Of a DNA stretch of 64,000 bases, positions 18,695 to 28,272 are shown one piece after another. The stretch is from Lutibacter profundi (GTDB lineage Bacteria; Bacteroidota; Bacteroidia; Flavobacteriales; Flavobacteriaceae). The stretch lies in assembly GCF_001543325.1 (NCBI RefSeq), contig NZ_CP013355.1, positions 310,001 to 374,000 on the forward strand, given 5' to 3'. The first letter of the stretch is position 1; the number at the start of each line of letters is the position of its first letter. Both the position numbers and the translations under genes were made by a program. The notes under the pieces are model-generated. The model saw only the letters and a list, made by a program, of their open reading frames with translations, made no database searches and had not been told where the DNA came from.

Positions 18695-20080
18695 ATGAGA
18701 AAATTATTAAGACTAGTAGTCGTACTTTTTACAACAGCAACTTTTGCTCAAGCTGGACACATTATGCAAGGAGTTGGAGCCGTTAACATGTCAATGGGAG
18801 GGGCTTCTACCGCTCAACCTATAGATATTAGTGGGGCATTACAATGGAATCCAGCATCAATATCTGTTTTTGATAGTAAAATATTAGACTTTAATATAGG
18901 TTTATTCTTTTCATCTCCAGAGTTGAGTTCTTCATTACCTGCTGGAGCCATGTGGCCAGCTGATGCTTTTGGACCTGGATCACCAGCTTCACCTGCTGTT
19001 TCTGGTGTAACTAAAGATGATAGGGGAGCATCTCCAATGCCTGCATTTGCCATGGTTTGGGGAAAAGAAGATAGCAAGCATACTTTTGGTGTTTCAGCCT
19101 TTGGTATTAGCGGGTTTGGGGTAACATTTCCAGAGGAAACTAATTTACCAATGGATGCAAATGGAAACCCTAATCCAAACTGGGATCCAAATAATTCTAA
19201 CCCTATAAGTTATCCACAAAGTTTAAATGGCTTTGGTCATATAGAATCAGACTATATGTTGTTACAAGTTGGTTTTACTTGGGCGTATGAATTAAGTGAA
19301 ACATTCTCTATTGGTATTGAACCAACGTTTAACTACGCCGCCTTAGAATTAGCACCTAACCCAACTGCTAATCCAAATGCTTCTGGATATGCAGTAAGTG
19401 ATAAAGCTTCTGCTTTAGGATTTGGAGCGCAATTTGGAGTGTTTTATAATTCACCAAGTGGATTTAAATTAGGAGCATCTTATAAAACAGCTCAAAATTT
19501 TGGTGATTTAGAATTTAACAATACATATTTAGATGGTTCTACTGCTACCAATAACTTCAATATGGACTACCCAGCAATTTTATCGTTTGGTTTAGGTTAT
19601 TCAAAAGGAAATATTGATTTTGCACTAGATTATAGAATGGTAGATTATGAAAATACCGATGGTTTTGCAGAAAAAGGATGGACACAAACAGGTTCTGTAG
19701 CTGGTTTTGGATGGAAAAACATCAATATTCTTTCAGTTGGTTTACAATATAAAGGAATTGAAAAATTACCTTTACGTTTTGGGTATACTTACAGTAGTAA
19801 TCCTATTGATAGCGATGTAGCCTTTTTCTCAATTCCTGCAACTGCTGTTATAAAAAATGCATTCCAATTTGGATTCAGTTACCCAATGACAGATAACTTA
19901 AAATTAAGTGGTGTTTACCATTATGGTACTAGTGGTGGAGATACAAAAGGACAATTGCTTAATCCTATGCTTGCTCAAACGAACCCTCCTTATGGCGCAA
20001 TACCAGGAACTGAAGTTTCTTATAAAATGGATACAAGTTTAATTATGTTTGGTATTTCTTATACTTTTGCAAAAAAATAA
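18695..20080 (+). CDS. OmpP1/FadL/TodX family outer-membrane transport protein
   Basis: 461 residues with a signal peptide (1-20, ending FAQA). The mature start GHIMQGVGAVNMSMGGAST and the WNPASISVF segment are the hallmark of FadL-type barrels (NPA motif near the hatch). Later strands include FALDYRMVDYENTDGF and PLRFGYTYSSNPI, and the chain ends in aromatic SYTFAKK. Such porins take up hydrophobic compounds such as long-chain fatty acids; the substrate here is unknown. Single gene with its own promoter, palindromic operators and terminator. Confidence 0.85.
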   Translation: MRKLLRLVVVLFTTATFAQAGHIMQGVGAVNMSMGGASTAQPIDISGALQWNPASISVFDSKILDFNIGLFFSSPELSSSLPAGAMWPADAFGPGSPASPAVSGVTKDDRGASPMPAFAMVWGKEDSKHTFGVSAFGISGFGVTFPEETNLPMDANGNPNPNWDPNNSNPISYPQSLNGFGHIESDYMLLQVGFTWAYELSETFSIGIEPTFNYAALELAPNPTANPNASGYAVSDKASALGFGAQFGVFYNSPSGFKLGASYKTAQNFGDLEFNNTYLDGSTATNNFNMDYPAILSFGLGYSKGNIDFALDYRMVDYENTDGFAEKGWTQTGSVAGFGWKNINILSVGLQYKGIEKLPLRFGYTYSSNPIDSDVAFFSIPATAVIKNAFQFGFSYPMTDNLKLSGVYHYGTSGGDTKGQLLNPMLAQTNPPYGAIPGTEVSYKMDTSLIMFGISYTFAKK

Positions 20081-20111
20081 AAATTAATAATAACCTATAA
20101 ATTAGTATTAA

Positions 20112-20152
20112 AAAACAACTGTTTAAAAAATTATAAATGGTTGTTTTTTTAT
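20112..20152 (+). terminator. terminator after the FadL-type porin gene
   Basis: AACAACTGTTTA pairs with TAAATGGTTGTT (small central mismatch) and is followed by T7. Confidence 0.75.
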
Positions 20153-20210
20153 GTTTAAATTTAAGATAATACATAAAATTCTTGTTTATTTGTAGTCCAA
20201 AACTATATAA

Positions 20211-21428
20211 ATGTTGTTTAAAAAAGATAGTAAACTTTTGTCCTTATTGGCATTGTCATTATTTATGTTATCAGCAATTTACGGATTGTTGTTAAGATGG
20301 AATTTTACTTTTTCATTACCGTTTGTAAACTATCATCATTTTTTACAAAGTCATTCTCACGTAGCATTTTTAGGGTGGGGTTATTTAGCAACTATTGGAG
20401 TTCTTCTCTCTAATTTTGTAGCAGTCAATGCTAAACAAAAGAAGATTTATAAAACAGTAATTTTAATTATAGTAGTAGCTATTTCTTTAATGTTAATTAG
20501 CTTTCCTTTAGGAGGTTATAAGTTATTTTCAATTGTGTTACTTTCTGTATTTGGATTGGCTAGTTATGTGCTCTCCTATAGATTGTTAAAAGATATAAAA
20601 GGAAATAGTGTAGCTGTTAAATTAATAAAATATGGTATTTATTATTACATATTATCAAGTTTGGCAACTTGGTTTTTAGCAGGTGTTGTAGTTACACAGG
20701 GAAAAACAGATTTGTATCACAACACCATTTATTTTTATTTACATTTTTTGTATAATGGTTATTTTGTTTTTGTACTCTTCGGGTTTTTATTCAAAATATT
20801 TGAAAAACAAAAAATTACAATTTCTAAAAAATTACAAGAAAACTTCTTTATATATTTAAATGTAGCTTGTATTCCAGCTTATGCATTATCCATTTTATGG
20901 AGTGGTGTATCTTCAGTGTATTATATAATAGGTTTTGCAGCTTCAATTTTACAGTTATTTTCTTTATTTTTTTTGATAAAAATAGTAAGACAAGCAATAC
21001 CACAATTAAAATGGAATTCAATTTCTAAATTATTACTAAATTTCGCATTGATTGCTTATAGTTTGAAAATTTGTATTCAAATAGCATCAGCATTTCCTTA
21101 TATTGTTAAAAAATCATTGGCTTTAAAACCTTTTTTTATCATTGGCTATTTACATTTGTTTACCTTGGCTTTTATGAGTGTTTTACTCTTCTTAATTTTA
21201 GATAAGCTAAAAATTGTTATGTTAAAAAATAACATTTCAAAAATTGGAATAATTATTTTTTTAATTGGAGTTTTTACCACAGAAGTTATCTTGTTTTTAC
21301 AAGGGTATTTATTATTTAAAGGACTTTCACCAATAGTAAACTACAATTTATTACTGCTAATTTTTAGTGCTGCAATGGTAATAGGACTGTTAATGCTTTT
21401 TGTAAATAGGTTTAGAAATCAGGAATAA
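20211..21428 (+). CDS. polytopic membrane protein, possibly heme-copper-oxidase-like
   Basis: 405 residues with about 12 hydrophobic segments. Conserved-looking His positions are YHHFLQSHSHVAFLGWGYL (about 41-59) and LYHNTIYFYLHFLYNGYF (about 173-190). The HxHVxFLGW pattern resembles the heme-ligand helix of short oxidase-subunit-I-like proteins and NnrS-type heme proteins of Bacteroidota. This is a resemblance, not a clear match: the usual HPEVY copper motif is absent. No partner subunits are nearby. It lies 78 bases before the helicase gene in the same direction. Confidence 0.5.
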   Translation: MLFKKDSKLLSLLALSLFMLSAIYGLLLRWNFTFSLPFVNYHHFLQSHSHVAFLGWGYLATIGVLLSNFVAVNAKQKKIYKTVILIIVVAISLMLISFPLGGYKLFSIVLLSVFGLASYVLSYRLLKDIKGNSVAVKLIKYGIYYYILSSLATWFLAGVVVTQGKTDLYHNTIYFYLHFLYNGYFVFVLFGFLFKIFEKQKITISKKLQENFFIYLNVACIPAYALSILWSGVSSVYYIIGFAASILQLFSLFFLIKIVRQAIPQLKWNSISKLLLNFALIAYSLKICIQIASAFPYIVKKSLALKPFFIIGYLHLFTLAFMSVLLFLILDKLKIVMLKNNISKIGIIIFLIGVFTTEVILFLQGYLLFKGLSPIVNYNLLLLIFSAAMVIGLLMLFVNRFRNQE

Positions 21429-21506
21429 TATTTAAATAAACTTTGTCAATAACTTTTATTGCTAAACTAAATTTGGAATGGTACTTTTGAAAATCAAAGA
21501 ATTCCT

Positions 21507-23834
21507 GTGAATAATTACTTAGAAAATCTTAATGAATCGCAAAGAGAGGCTGTCTTACACAAAGAGGGACCAATGATTATTATTGCTGGAGCTGGTTCGG
21601 GTAAAACACGTGTTTTAACCTATAGAATAGCCAATTTAATGCATAATAATATTGATGCATTTAATATTTTAGCATTGACATTTACCAATAAAGCAGCACG
21701 TGAAATGAAAAGTCGTATTGCCGATGTTGTTGGTGATTCTGAAGCTAAAAATTTATGGATGGGTACTTTTCATTCAGTTTTTGCACGAATTTTACGTTCA
21801 GAAGGTCATCATTTAGGGTTTCCATCAAATTTTACAATTTACGATACACAAGATGCTGTTAGGTTGATTTCTTCTATTATTAAAGAAATGCAATTGGATA
21901 AAGATAGGTACAAACCAAAACAAGTTCTAAGTCGTATCTCGTCCTTTAAAAATAGCCTAATTACGGTAAAATCATATTATAGTAATCCAGATTTATTGGA
22001 GGCTGATAAAATAGCACAACGTCCAAAAATTGGAGAAATTTATCAACAATATGTAAATCGTTGTTTTAAATCAGGTGCCATGGACTTTGATGATTTATTA
22101 CTTAGAACCAATGAACTATTAACCCGTTTTCCGGAGGTTTTAGCAAAATACCAACAACGGTTTAAGTACATTTTGGTTGATGAATATCAAGATACAAATC
22201 ACTCACAATATTTAATTGTTAGGGCTTTGGCCGATAGGTTTCAAAATATTTGTGTTGTAGGAGATGATTCTCAAAGTATTTATTCATTTCGTGGGGCAAA
22301 TATTCAAAACATATTGAATTTTCAGCGTGACTATGAGAAAGTGAGTATTTTTAAATTGGAACAAAATTATCGTTCTTCAAGAAATATTGTTGACGCATCA
22401 AACAGCATTATTCAAAGAAATAGAACAAAATTAGATAAGCAAATTTGGACAGCTAATAATGAAGGCACTAAAATAAAAGTAATGCGAACTTTTACAGAAG
22501 CTGAAGAAGGACGTTTTATTGCAAATTCAATTTTTGATAATAAATTAAATTTGCAGCTTAAAAATTCAGAATTTGCTATTTTATATCGTACAAATGCGCA
22601 ATCACGTGCTATTGAAGACGCTCTTCGAAAAAAAGATATTAAATATAAAATATACGGAGGCTTGTCTTTTTATCAGCGTAAAGAAATTAAAGACACACTA
22701 GCGTATTTGCGTCTGTTGATAAACCCAAATGATGAGGAAGCGTTAAAAAGAGTTATTAATTATCCTGCACGCGGTATTGGAGCAACAACAATAGATAAAT
22801 TAACAGTTGCTGCCAACCATTATAAAAAGTCAATTTTCGAACTACTTTTAACGTTAAATCAGTTAGATATTAATATAAATGCAGGTACAAAAACAAAGTT
22901 GATAAACTTTGTTACAATGATGCAACATTTTCAAATTGAAGCACAAACTAAAAATGCTTTTGAAGTAGCTGAATTTGTAATAAAACAAACAAGACTAATA
23001 AAAGATTTAGAAAGTGATGGTACACCAGAAGGTGTAAGTAAAGTTGAGAATATACAAGAATTATTAAACGGACTTAAAGATTTTGTAGATGTTCAAAAAG
23101 AAAATGAAGAAGAAGATTCTTTAGCTTTTTTCTTAGAAGATGTTGCTTTAGCTACTGATTTTGATAGTGAAAAGAAAGATGATATTCCAAGAGTTTCATT
23201 AATGACTATTCACTTAGCGAAAGGTTTAGAATATCCATATGTGTACATTGTTGGTTTGGAAGAAAATTTATTCCCTTCAGCAATGAGTATGAATACTCGA
23301 AGTGAGTTGGAAGAAGAACGCCGTTTATTCTACGTAGCATTAACAAGAGCAGAAAAACAGGCATATTTAACGTATGCTCAAACGCGTTATCGTTGGGGTA
23401 AATTGGTAGATTGTGAACCAAGTAGATTTTTAGAAGAAATTGATGAAAAATATTTAGAATATTTAACAGTTAAGAAACCTTCTTTTTCCCAAAATAAATT
23501 CATAAATGAAGATATTTTTGGTAGCGTACCTCAACATAAAATTCGTTTTAAAAAACCAATTCAACGACCACCAAAAAAAGTAATAAAACAACAAAAAACA
23601 GAATTCAATCCTCCTAAAAATTTAAAAAAGGTGTCAAAGTCAACACCAAACGCTTCAAATTTGTTTGACAGTAAAATAGCTGTAAGCAATATAGTTGAAC
23701 ATTCAAAGTTTGGTAAAGGAGAAGTACTTAGTTTAGAAGGCTCTGGAGCTAATAAAAAAGCTGAAATAAGATTTGCTTCAGTTGGGGTTAAAAAGCTGCT
23801 ATTGCAGTTTGCGAAACTTAGAATTATTAGCTAA
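21507..23834 (+). CDS. UvrD/PcrA-type superfamily 1 DNA helicase
   Basis: 775 residues with all SF1A motifs in order: Q motif LNESQREAV, Walker A IAGAGSGKTRVL, LTFTNKAAREM, Walker B LVDEYQDTN, VGDDSQSIYSFRGA, LEQNYRSS, MTIHLAKGLEYPYV and FYVALTRAEK. A Lys-rich linker is followed by a small C-terminal beta domain (from about 710, SNIVEHSKFGKGEVLSLEG), as in PcrA. It acts in nucleotide excision and mismatch repair or in removing RecA. The start is a GTG, chosen because it precedes the Q motif by a normal distance and no ATG is available. Confidence 0.9.
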   Translation: MNNYLENLNESQREAVLHKEGPMIIIAGAGSGKTRVLTYRIANLMHNNIDAFNILALTFTNKAAREMKSRIADVVGDSEAKNLWMGTFHSVFARILRSEGHHLGFPSNFTIYDTQDAVRLISSIIKEMQLDKDRYKPKQVLSRISSFKNSLITVKSYYSNPDLLEADKIAQRPKIGEIYQQYVNRCFKSGAMDFDDLLLRTNELLTRFPEVLAKYQQRFKYILVDEYQDTNHSQYLIVRALADRFQNICVVGDDSQSIYSFRGANIQNILNFQRDYEKVSIFKLEQNYRSSRNIVDASNSIIQRNRTKLDKQIWTANNEGTKIKVMRTFTEAEEGRFIANSIFDNKLNLQLKNSEFAILYRTNAQSRAIEDALRKKDIKYKIYGGLSFYQRKEIKDTLAYLRLLINPNDEEALKRVINYPARGIGATTIDKLTVAANHYKKSIFELLLTLNQLDININAGTKTKLINFVTMMQHFQIEAQTKNAFEVAEFVIKQTRLIKDLESDGTPEGVSKVENIQELLNGLKDFVDVQKENEEEDSLAFFLEDVALATDFDSEKKDDIPRVSLMTIHLAKGLEYPYVYIVGLEENLFPSAMSMNTRSELEEERRLFYVALTRAEKQAYLTYAQTRYRWGKLVDCEPSRFLEEIDEKYLEYLTVKKPSFSQNKFINEDIFGSVPQHKIRFKKPIQRPPKKVIKQQKTEFNPPKNLKKVSKSTPNASNLFDSKIAVSNIVEHSKFGKGEVLSLEGSGANKKAEIRFASVGVKKLLLQFAKLRIIS

Positions 23835-23897
23835 AATAGTAGTGAAAACAATATTTATATTGTAATTTGCAATTTCTAAAAATAGAAGAATAAATAC

Positions 23898-24542
23898 ATG
23901 GAATTTGATTTAGAATACAATTCAGAAAGACCTCATTTAATTATACCAGAATACGGTCGTCACATACAAAAATTAGTAGATTATTGCATAGCATTAGAAG
24001 ATGTTGAAGAACGAAATAAAATGGCAAAAGCTATTGTTGATGTTATGGGTAATTTACAACCACATCTAAGAGATGTTCCTGATTTTAAAAGTAAACTTTG
24101 GGATCAGTTATTTATAATGTCTGATTTTAAATTGGATGTTGATTCCCCATACGAAAAACTTAAAAAAGAAGTTTTACAGGCAAAACCTGAGAAATTAGAT
24201 TATCCTAAATACGCATTTAAATACCGTTTTTATGGGAATAATATTCAAACTATGATAGACACAGCTTTGACTTGGGAAGAAGGAGAAGCTCGTGATGCAT
24301 TGTATTTTACCATTGCAAATCATATGAAAAAATGTTATTTGAATTGGAATAAAGATACCGTTGATGATCAAGTAATTTTTAAGCATCTAGTTGAATTATC
24401 AAAAGGTAAAATAGATTTAACTGATAAGAATGAAACTTTATCAGATGTTAAAGATCTACTTAGAAAAAGGAAACCAACAAATAAACAATCCAATAAACAA
24501 TCCAATAAGCATTCAACTAAACAACGATTAAAAAAAAAGTGA
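23898..24542 (+). CDS. DUF4290 protein
   Basis: 214 residues, matching the Bacteroidota DUF4290 family by MEFDLEYNSERPHLIIPEYGRHI, VVDVMGNLQPHLRDVPDF and ANHMKKCYLNWN-like blocks. The function is unknown. It sits 23 bases before murA, an arrangement common in the group, so a link to cell-wall synthesis is possible but unproven. The tail is strongly basic and contains a short repeat (NKQS NKQS NKHS), so its length probably varies between strains. Confidence 0.8.
   Translation: MEFDLEYNSERPHLIIPEYGRHIQKLVDYCIALEDVEERNKMAKAIVDVMGNLQPHLRDVPDFKSKLWDQLFIMSDFKLDVDSPYEKLKKEVLQAKPEKLDYPKYAFKYRFYGNNIQTMIDTALTWEEGEARDALYFTIANHMKKCYLNWNKDTVDDQVIFKHLVELSKGKIDLTDKNETLSDVKDLLRKRKPTNKQSNKQSNKHSTKQRLKKK
24480..24515 (+). 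repeat. 12-base tandem repeat in the DUF4290 tail
   Basis: AATAAACAATCC occurs twice in a row, followed by a degenerate third copy. Being a multiple of three it adds four residues (NKQS) per copy without breaking the frame. Confidence 0.8.
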
Positions 24543-24565
24543 GACTAAATTAATTTCAACTAAAA

Positions 24566-25870
24566 ATGGCTACATTTAAAATAGAAGGAGGTCATAAATT
24601 AAGTGGTAATATTACTCCTCAAGGTGCTAAAAATGAGGCTTTACAAGTTATATGTGCAGTTTTATTAACAGCAGATAAAATTACAATAAGCAACATACCA
24701 AACATTAGAGATGTAAATAAATTAATTTATATTTTAAGTGAATTAGGTGTTAAAGTGAATAAAACTAGTGATAATACCTACACTTTTCAGGCAGATACAT
24801 TAGATTTAAATTATTTAGAATCTGAAAAATTCAAGAAAGAAGGAAGCTCATTGAGAGGTTCTATTATGATTGTTGGTCCTCTTTTAGCTCGTTTTGGAAA
24901 AGGATATATTCCTAGACCAGGAGGTGACAAAATAGGAAGAAGAAGGTTAGATACCCATTTTGAAGGATTTATTAAATTAGGAGCTACATTTAGGTATAAT
25001 AAAAATGAACAGTTTTATGGTGTTGAGGCAGTAAAGTTAACAGGAACAGATATGTTGTTGGATGAAGCTTCAGTCACAGGAACAGCGAATATTGTTATGG
25101 CAGCAGTAATGGCTGAAGGTGTAACCACAATATACAATGCCGCATGTGAACCATATTTACAACAATTATGCAAAATGTTGAATAGTATGGGCGCTAAAAT
25201 TGATGGAGTAGGGTCTAATTTACTTACAATTAAAGGTGTTGAAAAATTAACTGGTTGTACCCATAGAATTCTTCCTGATATGATTGAAATTGGGAGTTTG
25301 ATAGGTATGGCAGCAATGACAAAATCTTCTATTACCATAAAAGATGTTAGTTGGAAAGATTTGGGTTTAATACCAAGAGTTTTTCAAAAATTGGGAATTA
25401 AATTAGAACGAAAAGGAGATGATATTTTTATACCTGAACAACAAAATTATGAAATTCAAAATTTTATAGATGGATCTATTTTAACAATTTCTGATGCTCC
25501 TTGGCCAGGTTTCACGCCTGATTTGTTAAGTATAGTATTAGTTGTTGCAACGCAAGCGAAAGGAAGCGTACTGATTCATCAAAAAATGTTTGAAAGTCGA
25601 CTTTTTTTTGTTGATAAATTAATTGATATGGGAGCAAAAGTAATACTTTGTGATCCACATAGAGCAACAGTTATAGGTATGAATCATGAGTCGAGTTTAA
25701 AAGCGACAACTATGACTTCTCCAGATATAAGAGCAGGTATTTCTTTATTAATTGCGGCTCTCTCTGCTAATGGTACTAGTACTATTCATAATATTGAACA
25801 AATAGATAGAGGATATCAAAATATAGATGGACGTTTAAAAGCTATTGGAGCTAAAATTACTAGAATTTAA
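24566..25870 (+). CDS. murA: UDP-N-acetylglucosamine 1-carboxyvinyltransferase
   Basis: 434 residues, the first committed step of peptidoglycan synthesis (PEP transfer to UDP-GlcNAc) in the cytoplasm. Family blocks are GGHKLSGNITPQGAKNEAL (with Lys22), RGSIMIVGPLLARFG, a GGxxIGRR loop and DRGYQNIDGRL near the end. The catalytic loop reads RPGGDKIGRR, so the residue that is Cys115 in E. coli is Asp121 here. Enzymes with Asp at this place remain active and are not alkylated by fosfomycin. Likely co-transcribed with the DUF4290 gene. Confidence 0.93.
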   Translation: MATFKIEGGHKLSGNITPQGAKNEALQVICAVLLTADKITISNIPNIRDVNKLIYILSELGVKVNKTSDNTYTFQADTLDLNYLESEKFKKEGSSLRGSIMIVGPLLARFGKGYIPRPGGDKIGRRRLDTHFEGFIKLGATFRYNKNEQFYGVEAVKLTGTDMLLDEASVTGTANIVMAAVMAEGVTTIYNAACEPYLQQLCKMLNSMGAKIDGVGSNLLTIKGVEKLTGCTHRILPDMIEIGSLIGMAAMTKSSITIKDVSWKDLGLIPRVFQKLGIKLERKGDDIFIPEQQNYEIQNFIDGSILTISDAPWPGFTPDLLSIVLVVATQAKGSVLIHQKMFESRLFFVDKLIDMGAKVILCDPHRATVIGMNHESSLKATTMTSPDIRAGISLLIAALSANGTSTIHNIEQIDRGYQNIDGRLKAIGAKITRI

Positions 25871-25880
25871 TAAAAAATTT

Positions 25881-25906
25881 AAATCCTGCTCAATGCAGGG
25901 TTTTTT
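25881..25906 (+). terminator. terminator after murA
   Basis: AAATCCTGC and GCAGGGTTT pair around a 5-base loop, followed by Ts. Confidence 0.75.
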
Positions 25907-25988
25907 ATAAATGTCATATTGGCATAATTTAAAAAATGGCAATGTTTTTGCAAACGTAAAATTGATAAAATTTTTTAAGCTAAAAATT

Positions 25989-26507
25989 ATGAGTAAAAAG
26001 GAAGATAATCTAAAGGATAAAGACAAAGATAGAAAAGAGCAAGAAACTCAAGAAATTAGTGTTGAAGAGCAACTGAAAGAAGAAATAACAAAAGAAAAAG
26101 ATAAGTTTTTGCGTTTGTTTGCTGAATTTGAAAATTATAAAAAACGTACATCAAAAGAACGAATAGAACTGTTTAAAACAGCCAATGAAGATTTGATGGC
26201 TGCTCTTTTGCCAATTTTAGATGATTTTGACAGAGGTTTAGCAGAAATTAAAAAAGTTAAGGAAAAAGAACTTTTAAAAGGAATGGAGCTAATTAATAAT
26301 AAACTTTTTAATCTTCTCCTTCAAAAAGGACTAAGTCCTATTCAAGTAAAAAAAGGAGATGTTTTTGATGTAGAACTCCATGAAGCAATTACTCAACTAC
26401 CTGCACCTTCAGAAGATTTAAAAGGAAAAATAATTGATGTAATAGAACAAGGCTACAAACTAGGAGATAAAGTAATTAGATATCCAAAGGTAATAGTAGG
26501 TCAATAA
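25989..26507 (+). CDS. grpE: nucleotide exchange factor GrpE
   Basis: 172 residues from the ATG at 25989. A longer frame from 25911 would add 26 unrelated residues overlapping the murA terminator leader and is rejected. An acidic/basic coiled-coil N-terminal part ([20 protein letters not shown]) is followed by the GrpE head with [18 protein letters not shown] and the closing [10 protein letters not shown]. It releases ADP from DnaK. dnaJ follows 11 bases downstream; dnaK is not in the window. Confidence 0.92.
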   Translation: MSKKEDNLKDKDKDRKEQETQEISVEEQLKEEITKEKDKFLRLFAEFENYKKRTSKERIELFKTANEDLMAALLPILDDFDRGLAEIKKVKEKELLKGMELINNKLFNLLLQKGLSPIQVKKGDVFDVELHEAITQLPAPSEDLKGKIIDVIEQGYKLGDKVIRYPKVIVGQ

Positions 26508-26518
26508 TTAAAGTAAGT

Positions 26519-27640
26519 ATGAAGATAGATTATTACGAAGTTTTACGTATTACAAAAACTGCAACACAAGCAGAAATAAAGAAAGCTTATAGAAAAAAGG
26601 CAATAAAATATCATCCAGATAAAAATCCAGGAGATAAAGAAGCCGAAGAAAAATTTAAACAAGCAGCCGAGGCTTATGAAGTTTTAAGTGATGAAAACAA
26701 AAGAGCTAAATATGATCGCTTTGGTCATGCGGCTTTTGAAAATGGAGGAGCTGGAGCCGGTGGTTTTGGTGGAGGAATGAATATGGAAGATATCTTTAGT
26801 CAGTTTGGAGATATTTTTGGTGGAGCATTTGGAGGTAGCGGTTTTGGAGGACATTCAAGAGGTAGAGCAAGAGTAAAAGGAAGTAATTTAAGAATTAGAG
26901 TAAAGTTAACTTTAGAAGAAATTGCAAAAGGTGTTGAGAAAAAAGTAAAAGTTCGCAGAAAAGTAAAAGCTTCAGGAGTAACATTCAAAACATGTTCAAG
27001 TTGTAACGGTGCCGGTCAAGTAATGCGTGTTACAAACACTATTTTGGGTCGTATGCAAACTGCAACTACCTGTCCTACATGTCAGGGAGCAGGAGAAATT
27101 TTAGATTCAAAGCCAAAAGGAGCAGATAGTAATGGATTAGAATTTAAAGAAGAAACCGTTTCTATAAAAATACCACCAGGTGTTACTGAAGGTGTGCAGC
27201 TAAAAGTAAATGGCAAGGGAAATGCAGCACCTGGAAATAATTCAATTGATGGTGATTTAATAGTGGTTATTGAAGAAATTAAGCATGATACTTTAAAACG
27301 AGAGGGAACAAATTTACATTTCGATTTGTATATTAATTTATCTGAAGCTGTTTTAGGTACAAGTAAACATATTGATACAGTTTCAGGAAAAGTAAAAATA
27401 AAAATAGAGCCAGGAACTCAGTCTGGAAAAATACTGAGGTTAAGAGGTAAAGGTTTACCAAGTATAGACCATTACGGTACAGGAGACTTGTTAATACATA
27501 CAAATGTTTGGACTCCTCAAAACCTTACAAAAGAACAAAAAATGTTTTTTGAAAAAATGAAAAATGATGAAAATTTTGAACCAAACCCTTCAAAATTTGA
27601 TAAATCTTTTTTTGAAAAAGTAAAAGATATGTTTTCGTAA
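26519..27640 (+). CDS. dnaJ: chaperone DnaJ with a reduced zinc domain
   Basis: 373 residues. The J domain has [11 protein letters not shown] and the HPDKNPG motif, followed by a Gly/Phe-rich stretch (about 77-115). Then comes only half of the usual Cys-rich domain: CSSCNGAG and CPTCQGAG, i.e. two CxxCxGxG motifs instead of four, enough for one zinc site. The C-terminal substrate domains include [14 protein letters not shown] and [17 protein letters not shown] recall the two-motif form as normal in flavobacteria. Operon with grpE. Confidence 0.9.
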   Translation: MKIDYYEVLRITKTATQAEIKKAYRKKAIKYHPDKNPGDKEAEEKFKQAAEAYEVLSDENKRAKYDRFGHAAFENGGAGAGGFGGGMNMEDIFSQFGDIFGGAFGGSGFGGHSRGRARVKGSNLRIRVKLTLEEIAKGVEKKVKVRRKVKASGVTFKTCSSCNGAGQVMRVTNTILGRMQTATTCPTCQGAGEILDSKPKGADSNGLEFKEETVSIKIPPGVTEGVQLKVNGKGNAAPGNNSIDGDLIVVIEEIKHDTLKREGTNLHFDLYINLSEAVLGTSKHIDTVSGKVKIKIEPGTQSGKILRLRGKGLPSIDHYGTGDLLIHTNVWTPQNLTKEQKMFFEKMKNDENFEPNPSKFDKSFFEKVKDMFS

Positions 27641-27742
27641 AAAAAAACAAAAAAAATTATTTATTTTAAAAAAAATAAATATATTTGACAAAGTTTATTA
27701 GTGAAATATCTAATAACACTTTTTCTTTTTCATAGCAATTTT

Positions 27743-27771
27743 CCCACTCATACTGTGAGTGGGTTTTTTTT
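27743..27771 (+). terminator. terminator after grpE-dnaJ
   Basis: CCCACTCA pairs perfectly with TGAGTGGG across a 5-base loop, followed by T8. It separates dnaJ from the RNase P RNA gene. Confidence 0.85.
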
Positions 27772-27786
27772 AATCTATTTTTAACG

Positions 27787-27794
27787 TACTTTTG
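27787..27794 (+). promoter_or_regulatory. -7 promoter box (TACTTTTG) for rnpB
   Basis: Fits TAnnTTTG. The mature RNA 5' end inferred from the P1 helix is at about 27801, seven bases after the box, which gives a local yardstick for start points elsewhere in the window. Confidence 0.7.
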
Positions 27795-27800
27795 CAAAAT

Positions 27801-28096
27801 TAAGTAGGTCGTCTTATCGCTCCATTCTAATGGAGAGGAAAGTCCGGACACCAAAGAGTAGTGTAGCGGATAACATCCGTCCAACGTGAGTTGAGGACAA
27901 GTGCAACAGAAAGCAAGTACAGTTCGGCTGTAGTGAAACCAGGTAAACTCTATGCGGTGAAATGCTACGTATATTGAAATTTTAGGGTTACTCGCTCTAT
28001 TTCAAGGGGTAGGCAGCTTGAGCTATAAAGTAATTTATAGCCTAGATAAATGATAAGAACTTTTTAAGTACAAAATCCGGCTTATAGACCTACTTA
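27801..28096 (+). ncRNA. rnpB: RNase P RNA, bacterial type A
   Basis: About 296 nt. The ends pair perfectly as helix P1 (TAAGTAGGTC with GACCTACTTA). The conserved core GAGGAAAGTCCGGAC lies at 27833-27847, followed by ACAGAAAG, ATGCGGTGAAATGCTACG and the closing AAATCCGGCTTATAGACC. It cleaves 5' leaders from tRNA precursors together with RnpA. A spurious frame on the opposite strand covers the 5' part and is not a gene. Confidence 0.95.
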
Positions 28097-28235
28097 ATTT
28101 TATTAAATTCTTAAAAAACAGGGTAATTTACCCTTGTTAATTTGTATTTTTCAAAAAAATAGCTCTTATTTATATTTATATCTATAAAAATATGATAGGT
28201 ATTGATAATTTTATAATTTAAAACATCATTTTTTG

Positions 28236-28243
28236 TAACTTCG
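28236..28243 (+). promoter_or_regulatory. possible -7 promoter box (TAACTTCG) for the aconitase gene
   Basis: One mismatch from TAnnTTTG and followed by C, 30 bases before the ATG. Weaker than the other boxes. Confidence 0.35.
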
Positions 28244-28272
28244 CGTAATAAAATAATTAAATAAAAATAGAT

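Noticed and set aside
27666-27884. 72-codon ORF on the minus strand
   Set aside because: It lies over the dnaJ terminator and the conserved 5' part of the RNase P RNA.
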